28,196 nt of DNA, from contig NW_019775401.1 of NCBI RefSeq assembly GCF_001039355.2, forward strand, positions 250,001-278,196, given 5' to 3'. This document shows positions 1 through 12,591 of this stretch, one piece after another; position 1 is the first letter of the stretch; the number at the start of each line of letters is the position of its first letter. The translations under genes and the position numbers were made by a program. The notes beneath the pieces are model-generated. The model was not told the origin of the DNA. It worked only from the letters and a program-made list of their open reading frames with translations, and ran no database searches. Source of the DNA: Lingula anatina (lineage: Eukaryota > Brachiopoda > Lingulata > Lingulida > Lingulidae).

Positions 1-493
1 CATAGAAAAATATATACTTTGTAGGCATTTTTCCAGTGACTTTTCCAGTTTATCAGCCTCTGTAAAATGTAATAAAGTTCCCCTTTCTAGGAATGCTGCA
101 AGGCATTAAAATTAATCTTCCTTATCATGCAAAATAAGTCATATTTATATTATATTTTTATGTAAATGTTCATTTTGTGGTAATTTTAAGGATCCAAAAG
201 GGAAAATTTTGTGGTTTCTCTGACTCACTCTGCCACAACATGGTTTATTGCAGGCAAAATACTTAATACATAGACACTCTTTTGAAAAAGTTTTTAGTAT
301 GTGGTATGATCACACTGATGATATATCCAATACACATCAAATGATAGTCGAAAGAAAATGTGCTCATGGTGATAAAGATTGATATAATTTTAGTGATTGA
401 TAAAAAAAGTCACCAAAATGAATTGACAGTTTTGATTATAGCAAGAAGCAATTATAGCTTTAGTGATGTTGATAATTTTTGTGGCATAACCTT

Positions 494-495
<2 letters not shown>

Positions 496-531
<36 letters not shown>
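496..531. repeat. Poly-T homopolymer bordering an assembly gap
   Basis: An uninterrupted run of 36 T leads directly into Ns, so its true length is unknown. It is the likely reason the assembly broke here. Confidence 0.95.
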
Positions 532-652
532 NNNNNNNNNNNNNNNNNNNNNNNNNNNNNNNNNNNNNNNNNNNNNNNNNNNNNNNNNNNNNNNNNNNNN
601 NNNNNNNNNNNNNNNNNNNNNNNNNNNNNNNNNNNNNNNNNNNNNNNNNNNN
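532..652. other. Assembly gap (121 Ns)
   Basis: 121 consecutive N characters follow a poly-T tract. The gap size is probably an estimate. Any apparent reading frame crossing it is meaningless. Confidence 0.99.
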
Positions 653-1739
653 GTAGTAGCTGATAAAACCCTTATATCATTAGTGTGTTTCTTTTGAGAC
701 ATATAAAGAGAGTTGTACCTTCAGGACATCATGGTTAAAAAAATTATAATCATGTAATAATGTCTGTATGGATGTCTGAAAAGTAAAGAAACCATTCATT
801 TCTTTGGGATTCATTTTCTGTTTAAAGAATTCAAGAAGGAAGTCTGCAGAAGGAATGAATTTATCATGTGACCAGTTAAAGATTGAAAACTAGTGGTGGC
901 TTTCAAGTTTATGAATTTGTAATTCAATCTAGATGAAAGAATATTGTGAGAATGAGAAGGATATTTTTAGATGCTTTCAGATGTGTTCTTTGGCTATACA
1001 ATGCTTTGCAATTAGTCACACGAAGCTAGTTAAGAATTATAACATGATTACTACAGCCATTTTTATTGTTGACTTATTTACCAACTAGAATGCATGTCTC
1101 AGCTCCACCTAAAAACAAGGCATATATTTACATGGGTATGGTGGTGATGTAACCTACGGTCTCTTATCTTTTGTCCTTGAAGTTAAAACCAGTGTATGCA
1201 TGCAAACCAGGTTAAAGATTCGTCCCTGATATGTGAATGCTACAAAAGTCATAAAAGAGAAGTACGTAGCTATAACTCTACAAGCTACCTTGTTTGTCAA
1301 GTGGTGACCTAACCCTGTCCTATACCTACATTTGTGTGTGTTTACTGCACCTGCTTGATCAGTCTACAGTAAATAGAGGTGTGATTTCAAATGAAGAGTA
1401 CAGATGAGATATCTGATGATATACATGTACGCATATATAGAGATCTGTGTTTTCTTGGAACCACACACACAAGTATTATGAGGGAAAAGGATGTGACCAG
1501 AAACACCTTGCCACCTAATTAGATAGTCAAATGTAGACTTTGCACCTGGTACTGGATGAACTGGATATATTATCCAATACCTGTTCTGTTTCTCTTGATG
1601 CAAACAACCTTGGAAGTTAAATCCTGCTTGTAGAGTAAAATAAACTTAAAATGTTTTTTATCATTTAAATTTCTGTTCATTGTAAGCTGTGTGTTATAAT
1701 TTAAGAGGGTTAAAAACACTACTTGAAAAATTATGAATA

Positions 1740-1768
1740 CCCCCCCCCCCACACACACACACATACAC
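1740..1768. repeat. C-run plus CA microsatellite
   Basis: Eleven C are followed by about seven AC/CA units. Simple sequence with no coding content. Confidence 0.9.
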
Positions 1769-2472
1769 TGAAGATTATAATAAAATTAACATTATTTGCT
1801 ACTTTTTGAGATTGATATACAAATGTTAGTGCTATATACTTACCTAATGTATATTGTTAAGTCTATTGAATATTTTATGTATTTTAGAATTTAAATTAAA
1901 TTTAAAATAAATTTATTATTATTATTATTTAGTTGTCGTTCTGACAAATGATATTTGGGCAACTGTATGTTGCGTTCAAATCACAGATGTTTCTATCTAT
2001 ACAGTTATAAACTTTAGGCATGACATTCCACAGTATCACATCCCAGTATACTGTGTCACACAAAGAATAGATAGAGTATCAATAGCATCAACATTTACAT
2101 TATATAAACTGGTAGGTCAGGTGAAATGAGTTTTGTGTTGCACGAAGGAATTATTGTGCATATTTCTGCGTGCTGTGTCATTATCCCAGGTCTTGACATA
2201 GATTCGTGTGTTTTGTATCTGGTGTACATTTAGAATCATAAGGTTTAGTTGGCAGTCTTATTACATTTCTTTTATAACACTGTAAGTGTCCCTGCTAAGG
2301 TTAAAATAACTATTGCAATTAATGTTGTTTAAGTTATTAAAAATATATTGCCAAGATATTGATTTATCATTTAGTATGATATATTCTGATAAACTAGTAA
2401 AAATATTTTTGTGAAGATGTTTTTAAACAAGAAGAAACTTTCTTTTAAGGGATAACAGCTAAACATTTTGTC

Positions 2473-2589
2473 AAAAAAAAAAAAAAAAAAAAAAAAACGG
2501 ATTTTCCTGGGGCAAATGACAATTGTTCCATACAATTAATGAATCCATTCGGACATTCCAAGTGTGGCATGGCTTTTTTTTTTTTTTTT
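2473..2589. repeat. Poly-A and poly-T tracts about 75 bp apart
   Basis: A 25-base A run (2473-2497) is followed by a 16-base T run (2574-2589). They could form a weak A/T hairpin, but the intervening DNA is not a recognised element. Confidence 0.8.
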
Positions 2590-2767
2590 GTAATAATCTC
2601 TTAGGAGATTACTGCAGAGATATAGCCATTTATGAAGGTCCACATGGTCTTATGACATGCACATATTCCTGAATAATTGCAATAACTACTGTTTTAGTAA
2701 AATGCAATTTATTATTTTGTTATCCCTTTAAGTTGCACATTAACACATTAATTAACAATGCATCAAC

Positions 2768-3067
2768 CTTGATGTCCATACAAGTTTCATTTTGATTGAA
2801 AGTCTCCCATATCCTACTAAACACTTCTTGTGACGTGAGGGTTTTGCATTTCTAGGAAAAAACACCTGAAAATGTGCAAATGCATGTGCGCGCACACACA
2901 CAATCAAACACACATACCTTGATGTCCATACAAGTTTCATTTTGATTGAAAGTCTCCCATATCCTACTAAACACTTCTTGTGATGTGAGGGTTTTGCATT
3001 TCTAGGAAAAAACACCTGAAAATGTGCAAATGCATGTGCACGCACACACACAATCAAACACACATAC
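2768..3067. repeat. Tandem duplication, two 150-bp copies
   Basis: Copy 1 (2768-2917) and copy 2 (2918-3067) differ at about two positions: GACGTGAG versus GATGTGAG, and GTGCGCGC versus GTGCACGC. Each copy ends in a CA-rich microsatellite, a likely site of slippage or unequal crossing over. The block ends 100 bp before the acceptor of the first visible BCR/ABR exon. A minus-strand open frame through both copies (2752-3078) is internally repeated for this reason and is not a gene. Confidence 0.93.
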
Positions 3068-3167
3068 ACACACACCATGGTGGCTACTAAATCCTCATCT
3101 TTTATGTATATTTAGAACATACTTATTTCTATGTGTGTCTCATTTATATTTCCATGACTGGACTCAG

Positions 3168-3424
3168 ATGATGCCTGTCTGTCAGTGGACTCTGATAACT
3201 CTCCTTATGAGGTGGGCAAAAGAAGAACGGGTCACCATGTGTTAACCCACATAGCATACGGCAATAGGAAGCCGTTGAAACCGTCAGGTTTTAATCATCC
3301 GCTGCCATCTACAGCATCACCTGCAGTACCTGACAAATCCCCTGTGCGACGCTCTATCTCTGATACTTTGCCGCAGTCTCCCAATGAATCATTTGCCAAA
3401 ACCAACCGTCCACGGGCGTCTGTG
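3168..3424 (+). CDS. BCR/ABR: BCR/ABR exon a: N-terminal Ser/Pro-rich segment
   Basis: Acceptor GACTCAG, donor GTAAGG, entry phase 1, exit phase 0. It encodes 85 residues starting [16 protein letters not shown]. Serine, proline and basic residues are frequent (for example [15 protein letters not shown]), as in the disordered region before the DH domain of ABR and BCR. Several SP and RRSIS sites look phosphorylatable. There is no detectable sequence conservation, so assignment rests on open frame, splice sites and matching phase with the next exon. Confidence 0.8.
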
Positions 3425-6400
3425 GTAAGGCTTTGAAACAGGAAATAGTTGTCTCTCACATTTTCGGAAATCAACTCCATAAAGAGTGCATGTTTGTTAT
3501 TGTTTTGGAATGTTATGTTTTTGTTTTGTCATATTTGGTGTGTTATTTTTTCCCTACTTTTTAAAACCTTTATGTGAGTTGAAAGTCTAAATTAATATCC
3601 AGATAGCATAGGGTCATTCTGAGAAACAACTATTTTTTAGTTCATGGCCTAATTGCTTTTATCTCTGCTAGCATATGTTTGTTTGTGTCATCGTACAAAA
3701 TCATGAGTACTATACATTTCTATTTATATTTTTATATTATATTGATGAGTGTTAATGTAACCATAAGCAAAAATGATGTTATTAAATATGTAAACTGCTT
3801 GTTTTGCTTGGCTTGCTCCCTCCTAAGCCAGTATGGATATCACATAGAGGTTCTTAAATGTAGAGTGTGACTTGCATTTCTGGCTGTTTTTCCAGCTTTT
3901 TTTCCTGTGAGATGTGTTATAATGTAGACATACAAAAACAACTTTTGAAAACCTAGTAACCTAGAAAACCTGCAAGTAACAAAACACTTAGTTATATATT
4001 AAAGCAAATTCACCCTTTCATGTACACATTTAAAAGCTTTATAGAAGTGTCTAAAAAGATATGTGCATAACCTCATTTTAATACATTCTACATAAATATT
4101 ATGTTTATATTTATATAACACATAGCTCATGTTGTTTTCAATTCCTGCTTATATCAGCACTTCCTCATTTCTAACTGCTTCCCGCTTGTTTTTTACTTGT
4201 AAAAGGAGACTCTCACAAGTATGTGTAAATCCAAATTTACAACAACAAACAGAACCTTATTGTTTTAAGAAACTGTGAGATAAATTTCTGACCAGTTTGT
4301 TGGGCACCAGCAGTTGCTGCATACTTGAGAGATTTTCACCTGGCAAGTATCCAGGCAGACAAAGCTGGGGCTTCTGTTTTCTTCATGATCATGGCATAAT
4401 TGCTTTATATTAATTAGCTACCTGTATCGCTATTAGCTATGCAACATAGAATGCTTATCAAGCTTATTTATCTGCGACTCTTACTTCTAATACCTTGGCT
4501 TTGAATTTGAAAGTAAGGACAGCTTCATAATTGAAAACTGCTCTCCCTAGGAGGTGATGGGTCATTATGATGGTGCTGTAGAGTGACTAAAAATATAGTG
4601 ACAAGTTTGTAAAATGGCCAGTCCTACATTAATACTAAAGCAAGAGTTTGAAATTTATTAGTCATCTGACAGAATTTTTGAGACTTTTGCTGCAAAACAG
4701 TGCATTTTTACTGTTGCAGATTTTTTAATACATTTTGCTCAAATTGTAAGTTTTTCCTACACTTAATTTTGTGTTGAGAGCTGTAACATCACCCAATTAA
4801 TGTAGAGAATATTTTTTCAATGAAGTTAAGAAATACAATGCCAATTAATTAAATAATATAACACTGCCCTTATAACAAAATTTGAAAAAAGTACAGACTA
4901 TCATGAGAGTTTTCTTCCTTATTCACTGATTTTGCCAATCTGATTTTTTTTACTTTTTAAAACAGGAAATAGAATCATAAGGCTCTAGTCATCAAGTCAT
5001 TTGTAAAAACCCCAAAAATTTGAAATAACATTTTTTGGTATGAACACTGGACAGATAAATCTACATCAAGTAAATTTGGTGTTAGACAGAGGAAAACAAC
5101 ATTTGGCAGTTATTTTGTGAATTTAAAAAAATATACTAATGAAGTCACTGAGAATTCTATAAATACCAGGCATATTAACAAAAATAGAGGAAATATATAA
5201 CTTTCTGCAATGATTTAACATTTTAATTGGAGAATTTGTTATGTTTTAGTTTGAGATAAATTCTCCAGCAGACCATGAGAAACAGAGGATCAGAAAATGG
5301 GTAGTGACGGGGATATTGGACAGTGAGACAGAGTATGTGGAATGTCTGGAAGTTCTGGTGCAGGTAAATAAACTTAATTTGAACACACCAAAGGAGATCA
5401 TCATGGCTTGTGTTCTTCAGTTCTTTATTGAAATAAAGAAGATGTAAATGATATATGTGGATCAGTTTCACACAACTTGATGAACAGAAACAAGCTGTCC
5501 TGCTTAAGTGTGTACCACAAACAGATCTTTGGACAAATGTGGACCCAAATTTGTACATTTCACTCCTCTATATACTGCAATATATTTTAAATAGATTTTT
5601 TTCATGGCTGTGTCTCATAAGTGAAGGGTTTGTTTTTATAATGAGCTTTTTTCTTTTCTTCTCTTCAGTATATGAAGAGCTTGACAATGGCTGCAAAATC
5701 ATCCCAACCAGTTATTTCTCTAGAAGACATCAATGCCATTTTTCAAAACCTACCTGAAATACTTAAAACACATCAGGATTTTGTGAACCAACTGAAACCT
5801 GTGGTTGAAACATGGACACCAGACTCATGTGTTGGGGATATTTTTAAGGAGGCGGTAAGTTTGAGGTTTGATGGTTCATGGATTGTACTGACTTCTTGGT
5901 CATTGTTTGGTCAATTAGTCATTATGTTTCAGTTGGTGAATTCTAGTTTTACATTATAAATTTGTATGTAGAATTTAAGTCAAGATCACAGTATGTTTTT
6001 GAACCCTGTTCTTGGAAGTTAAGATACCAGGTGAAAGTTAAAATTCAAGTGACAAAGTTCTCATTACACCTGTTTCTATTACACAAGTTAGAATATAAGT
6101 GGTGATAAGAAGGCATTCTGCATACTGGCCTGAGTTTCAATAATTAAGGACATAATTTCTGAATGCTCTTGTTTTTTAGGCCACTTATCTCCCCATCACT
6201 GGACATTATGTCCAGAACTACCAGAAAGCTGTCTCCACTCTGAACAGGTGCTGCCAGGAAAATGTGCAGTTTGGAGAACTGGCTAAGGTGAGGCATGAGA
6301 ATATGCTTTTTTTATAGTTAACAAGAAGTTTGGAGATTAATTGATGAAAGGTACTTTTTTCTAGATACAAATTTTACAGTTTATTGCTTCCTTTTTGTAT

Positions 6401-9400
6401 GAAGTAATCATTTTATGTAAACTATTTGCATTGATCAGGAATATGCAATCCTGTGTGATTAGACACTATTTTCAAATCTACTTTATCTGATACTATTTTT
6501 CCAGCTAATTAAAACTAAACAACAGAAAGAAAAAGTATCCCTTGGAGACTTGCTATTCAAACCAGTGAATAGACTCCAGAGAAACACACTGGTGCTACAT
6601 GTATGTATATTTATATATATGCAGGCTACTCTGCATCCTAGCAGCATGCTGACATACTAATATCACTATTTATGAGGTAGAATGGTGACAATATAAACAA
6701 AGCTTTGACTGATGAAAATCAATTAAGTGTTTAAGTGATGTCACCATGTCTGGATGCTTTGGTAGATAAATGGATTTATGGGTGTATCGTACATTATGAT
6801 ATGATTTTAGATAACATGTTTATCTCTTAACAAATAATGTATATTTCACAAAGTGTTAATAGAAACATTTGTAGTGTAAGAAGATATTTTATATCTGTGA
6901 TTTTTTACCAGGACCTAATCCACTGTACGCCGCCTTCCCATCCTGATTTGATGATCCTACAGAAAGCTTTGAAGCTTACACAATATTTCTTGGAAAATGA
7001 GGACCCCATGGAGAATGAAAAAGATAAGATGGAGAACCAAAGATTCCTGGTGAAAAATGGGCTTGTTGTGGAAAAAGTTCACAATGACAGAAAAATGAGA
7101 CATCTAATGCTGTTTAATGATGTTCTTGTGTGTGCCAAACAGAAGCTCGGAGCCAGGTAAGTTAGTCATATATATATATATAAGATCATGTTGTATTGTT
7201 CAGCAAAAAAGTAACCTCTGAATAGGAGACATTGTAACACCATAAGTATTCCAATAGAACCTAGGTTCATTTTGTCAGTTGCCATGTTATTATTTGATAT
7301 AAAGGTCAATATACAACGAGTCTAAATTCTTTTGATATTAATGCATGGCAAATAAAATTATTTAGCACAAGTATTTGCATTTTTCTTTTGATAAAAGAAT
7401 TGGAATGAACTGTAAAGAAAAGAGAACACAATTTTAAAATGATAAATTTCCAAAGCTGATAGAAGGTCTTGTACATTTCAGGAGTCGTTATCACTTTGAA
7501 CCAAAGTGGTTTATCCCTCTATCTGAGCTCAAACTAGCAATGAAGATGGATGAAGGTAAGAGATATTAGTACTGATTAATAAAAATCATGGGAGGGTAAA
7601 CTGTTTAAAAATATTCTGTGCTAAAGATATAAACAAGAATTTAATTTAATAACAGATAAGAAATATTTCTATATTCAAATAAAATAACCATTTAGAAAGT
7701 GCTTTGTTTTTTAGCCAAGAAATTGTTTAATTGATTTCTTAATTTTGTTTAATTTCATTTTAGCTGAAAAGCAATCACATGACAACAAATCTGTGGAAAT
7801 GATGAAAGACAAAGTGAAAGGCCTGAAGAAAGATCTCAGGAAGGAAATTAAAAGGGGTTCTTTAGAGAAAGATGTGAGTTATGGTTTCCTTATTACTGGA
7901 ATGTCCCTATTTAAGGACTATGGCCCATATGTGGTCCACATAATGTGGATGTAATAAAATAATAAAATCGTGGTACCAAAATTGAATTTAGCCTGACCTA
8001 AATATGTAGAAATATTGTCTTTCAGTCATCAATAGAAGTGTGTGACCCATGACTGATTAAAGCTTTGATTACTTTTATTTATTCAAATTGTATTATATAT
8101 GTTTTGCCTTTGTTGTGTTAGTTAAAGACAATGCCTCAAGTGCTTTGTTCACCTTGGTGCCTGTAGACTTAATACTCAGTGTGACATGAAGTAAATGTAA
8201 TTAAATTTGGAATAAGTGGATATGATATTTGTCAGGCAATAAAGAGGCAATCAAAAGGTGATAACAGCAGCATGTAACTGCTGTAAAAATCTCCTGACTA
8301 CGTCATCTGACTTATTTGCACAATACAAACCAGGTTGCAGTTTCCTTTGTTATGCTGAATTGACTTTGTTTTTGTTCCTCTTCAATGGAAGAATAAGAAT
8401 TCTTTATGGAAAAAAAATTCAGAGTTTAGTTAAATGTTGAGTCTTCCTGATAACTAAAATTGCTGAAACTTGGGGTCAGGCATAACCATGGTACACAACC
8501 AAGTAAAAGTCCTACATAAATGAAACAAAGTGATTGTAATAAGGTAAAAGGAAAACTTCATGACATAATTTCCCCTGTGTTTCTCAATATTCCATGAAAA
8601 AGAAATAAATGTACAGTGTCTACATTATGAAAAAATATTTAGGGATAGAAATGACCAAAGTGACATGAATGCAAAAACGTGTTGCGGAGGGGAAAATAAT
8701 GGCTAAAGAATGTAAGTTTAATAACATGAAAGCAAAAATGTGTCGCAGAGGGGAAAATAATGGCTAAAGAATGTATGTTTAATAACAATTGATTTGTTAA
8801 TGGCAATTGATTTGTTTCTTTCAGGCACAAAGAAGTTGGTCTTTCAGAGGAAATATAAGACAAGTCGAGAAACTCAAGAAAAAGCTTGCCGAGCAGGTAA
8901 GAATTGTGGCAAAATAATTCAGAAGAGACTGCAGTGTTTTAAATTCACAAATATTTTCTGTATATTTGTTGATTATATTTTTTGCCTTAAGATTAACCGT
9001 TACATAAATTTTAAACTATGTTCTCACATTAAAAAGGCTACTAAAGTAAAAGCACCTAAGTTCAGTCAGATTTTTGGCATTTTCCTAGGAAGCTGCCTTG
9101 GTCCTTGCGGCACCCACATTACCATTGTGTCTCCAGCACAAGAAAAAGACCTACACATTCCTAATGTCTTCTGATTATGAGAGAGATGAGTGGAAGGAAG
9201 CCATTCTGTGCCATAAAGCCAAAGCAGGTAATGAGCCATTCTGGTTAATCTACCAGTATACCAGAGGTATTGCTCAGTAACTAGTAGTAAATGAGATTCA
9301 GACCTTGTGTACAAATTACATTTTATCATCTTAAAATTTCAGATCCAGCTAGAAATATGCTATTCTGATAAAATGCCCTTGGAACATTGGCCTTTTAAGG

Positions 9401-12400
9401 GAAAAACTTTTTTCACAAAATAATTAACGGTTTGGTGAAAACCAATCTGTCGTTTCCCATTTTCTCCAGAAAAATTATCACCCATAGCATTGGACAAAAA
9501 TTCATTAGGAATTTCTTAAAAATTACTTACTTAAAAATTTCTTTTAGTCTGCTGTCCCAAGGAACAGTAGCTAGAACTGTGAATTACTTACTTTTATGTA
9601 TTTTAGGTATTGTGACATTAGACCTTAGTGAAAACAACATACAGGCTTTGTTAGAATCAACAAGACAGGTAAGAAGTAGCAGTTAAGGTGTTACGTTTTA
9701 TGATTTAATTAAAAACTCATGCCAACCTTTTTATGTCAAAATTTTCAGATGGTTTTTCCTGTAATAAGAAAAAATAGCTCTAATTAAAAATATTTTCTAG
9801 GTTTTGATAGTTTATTATCAATACCCATACAATCTCTAAGACCTTTTAGTTCCTCCAGGTGCATAGATTTCCTTATCAAATTAATGGCATTTAAAACTAT
9901 TTCAGATTTGTAATGTCAGTATTTTTCTTGCATTGCAGCTTCCCAAGTTGAATAATGCAAGTCAGGCTATGTTGCAAGAAGGTATGTTTCTGTATCTTCA
10001 ATTTTTTGTTTTTTATAGTTATGATTAACCTCAGTGAACATGAGAAACTTGTATAAAATAATCAAGTCCATATAAATAGTTTCATTTTGTTTGTTTTGAA
10101 TTCTTTCTTCAGATATGGAAGATGAAGTCATAAGTGGAAGCCTGACAGTAACAATTCACAGGCTTCAGGGACTACATGGGCTAAGTGGTAGGTGTACAAT
10201 GGTTCTTGTATTAAACTGGAATTCAACAAACAGTTATTGTATTAAAATGCAAATTAATCACTGATGCTTGATTCCAGGCACAGGTATGATTTCATGCCTG
10301 CTTTGGCTCCTACTTGGAACAAAGCATTCTATTTTTTATGTCTTTACAAAAAATCTTGACTGGAGTTAACATTTAGGTTAAATATAAATTGTGTTGTATG
10401 AATGGTGCAATGCAATCCGTCATTCCATTTTGATTTATTTAAGTTTCATTTGAGACAGGTTATATGATTTTGAAAATGCACATGTCAGTCCTGCTATTAC
10501 TCTGTTAAAATAAAGTTAATTTTGCCATTTCAGACACATTCTGTTCAATGGAGGTCGATACTTTTGGCCACTTTTATCCCATCGCTAAAACTAACACTTG
10601 CAACAGCTCCATGGAGCCTGAGTGGAATCAGGTAAGTTTTTATTTTAAAATTGCTGTTCTAAACTATGTACACAAATTTTACAAACATGTCACATTTGTT
10701 GACTTTTGCCAAAATTCTGAACTGCATTTCTAGAAAGATATAAATTATTTATGATAATTACTAAGATCGCATTCACAATGAGTTGAGTCAAGCTTTACAA
10801 ATCCTGGGGACTAAATATGGCGATCGTACATTAAAGAAAAACCGCCTAATCTTTTAACAGTCTCTCCGCCTCTAACACGCCTCCCCACATGTCGTCCCTG
10901 CGGGGGGACAGTCATTAAATCTCGGCTCCATTGGGACAACACATGGGGAGGCGTGTGAGAGGCAGAGAGACTATTAAAAGATTAGGCGGTTTTTCTTTCA
11001 TGTACGTCTGCCATATTTAGTCCCCAGGATTTGTAAAGCCTGGCTCAACTCGTTGTGAATGCGATTTAAGTTTTTTCCTAACTTGAGTGGATTATCACGT
11101 GACACATGTATATTTTTCCACACTTATTGTTGACCTTTGTGGGTCAATGTCTGAACTAGAAATATCATCTTAGAAAGTTGTTTTCCAGACATTTGAGATA
11201 GATTTGGAGGGCTCTCACACGTTGCGAATCATGTGCTACAGACAGGTAGATCAAGAGGATGAGCTACTGGGCAAGAGTGCATTGGAAGTAAGTGGACATA
11301 TCTTTTCATTTTGTGTATGAAGGATACTNATCGTACATAAAGAAAAACCGCCTAATCTTTTAACAGTCTCTCCGCCTCTAACACGCCTCCCCACATGTCG
11401 TCCCTGCGGGGGGACAGTCATTAAATCTCGGCTCCATTGGGACAACACATGGGGAGGCGTGTGAGAGGCAGAGAGACTATTAAAAGATTAGGCGGTTTTT
11501 CTTTCATGTACGTCTGCCATATTTAGTCCCCAGGATTTGTAAAGCCTGGCTCAACTCGTTGTGAATGCGATTTAAGTTTTTTCCTAACTTGAGTGGATTA
11601 TCACGTGACACATGTATATTTTTCCACACTTATTGTTGACCTTTGTGGGTCAATGTCTGAACTAGAAATATCATCTTAGAAAGTTGTTTTCCAGACATTT
11701 GAGATAGATTTGGAGGGCTCTCACACGTTGCGAATCATGTGCTACAGACAGGTAGATCAAGAGGATGAGCTACTGGGCAAGAGTGCATTGGAAGTAAGTG
11801 GACATATCTTTTCATTTTGTGTATGAAGGATACTGTAAGCATTTGCAAAAACTCCTTATTAACTTCCTTACATACATTCTTTTGGATAAAAGACAAATCT
11901 TCAGTGTCCAGTAAGTAAATTGATAAGCATTTACACTCGTGTCATCTTAGGGGTGACATAATAATTGGGATTAGTTCAGATTTTATCGTTGATAAAGCAA
12001 AATTAGGCCTGTTTAATGAAAGTCTGTAATAAGGGGTTCATAACTCCATAACAAAAACATTTAAACAAAAAGGGTGGCACAGGATTGACTCCCATACACT
12101 TGTTGTCAACCAATTTCCATGATAAAATTTTGTTCAGGGATGAAGTTACACTCCATACCGATTGCTATCTCACCTCAAAATAGAAAAAAAATTGCCTACT
12201 CTTATACAGAGCAACAAGAAATATAAACTCCAATATCATATATTAGGATTTTTTTATTGTTTTAAATCAGCACAAAGGTAGATGCCTTATTGAATAATTA
12301 GATGCAGGAAAAACCTCATACTGGTATCTGGTTGATAATAGATTCTTACAGTTCCTGTAAAACTTTATCAGATGTGTGTGCGCTTATACACACATAACAG

Positions 12401-12558
12401 TTAATCACATATGATTATTGCTGGATTTTATTCAGTGAATTAACAGTAAGATGATTGTTTGTTAGATTGAATAATGTATTGAGTATCACTTATGGTTTTT
12501 CTATTTGACATATATTGCATTCTGACAAACTATTACAACCATGTATTCCACCAAACTG

Positions 12559-12591
<33 letters not shown>

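Larger units (their letters stand above)
1..3167 (+). other. Non-coding DNA upstream of the first visible BCR/ABR exon, probably intron
   Basis: No exon with splice sites and recognisable protein was found on either strand. The 3' end is a good splice acceptor (GACTCAG before 3168), and the downstream exon starts in phase 1, so at least one further coding exon lies upstream, most likely outside the window. Contents are AT-rich DNA, a poly-T run with an assembly gap, a C/CA microsatellite, poly-A and poly-T tracts and a 150-bp tandem duplication. A small upstream exon could be hidden in the gap. Confidence 0.6.

Noticed and set aside
360-702. Open frames across the poly-T and N gap on both strands
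   Set aside because: They exist only because Ns are read through; the Phe and Lys runs come from the homopolymer.
2752-3078. Minus-strand frame of 108 codons with an internal protein repeat
   Set aside because: The repeat reflects the 150-bp DNA tandem duplication. No splice context or family similarity.
5223-5558. Minus-strand frame of 111 codons
   Set aside because: Antisense over BCR/ABR exon b and its intron. The plus strand explains the conservation.
8794-9329. Long plus- and minus-strand frames around exons i and j
   Set aside because: They read exon sequence in the wrong frame or strand through introns. Correct splicing gives the PH domain.
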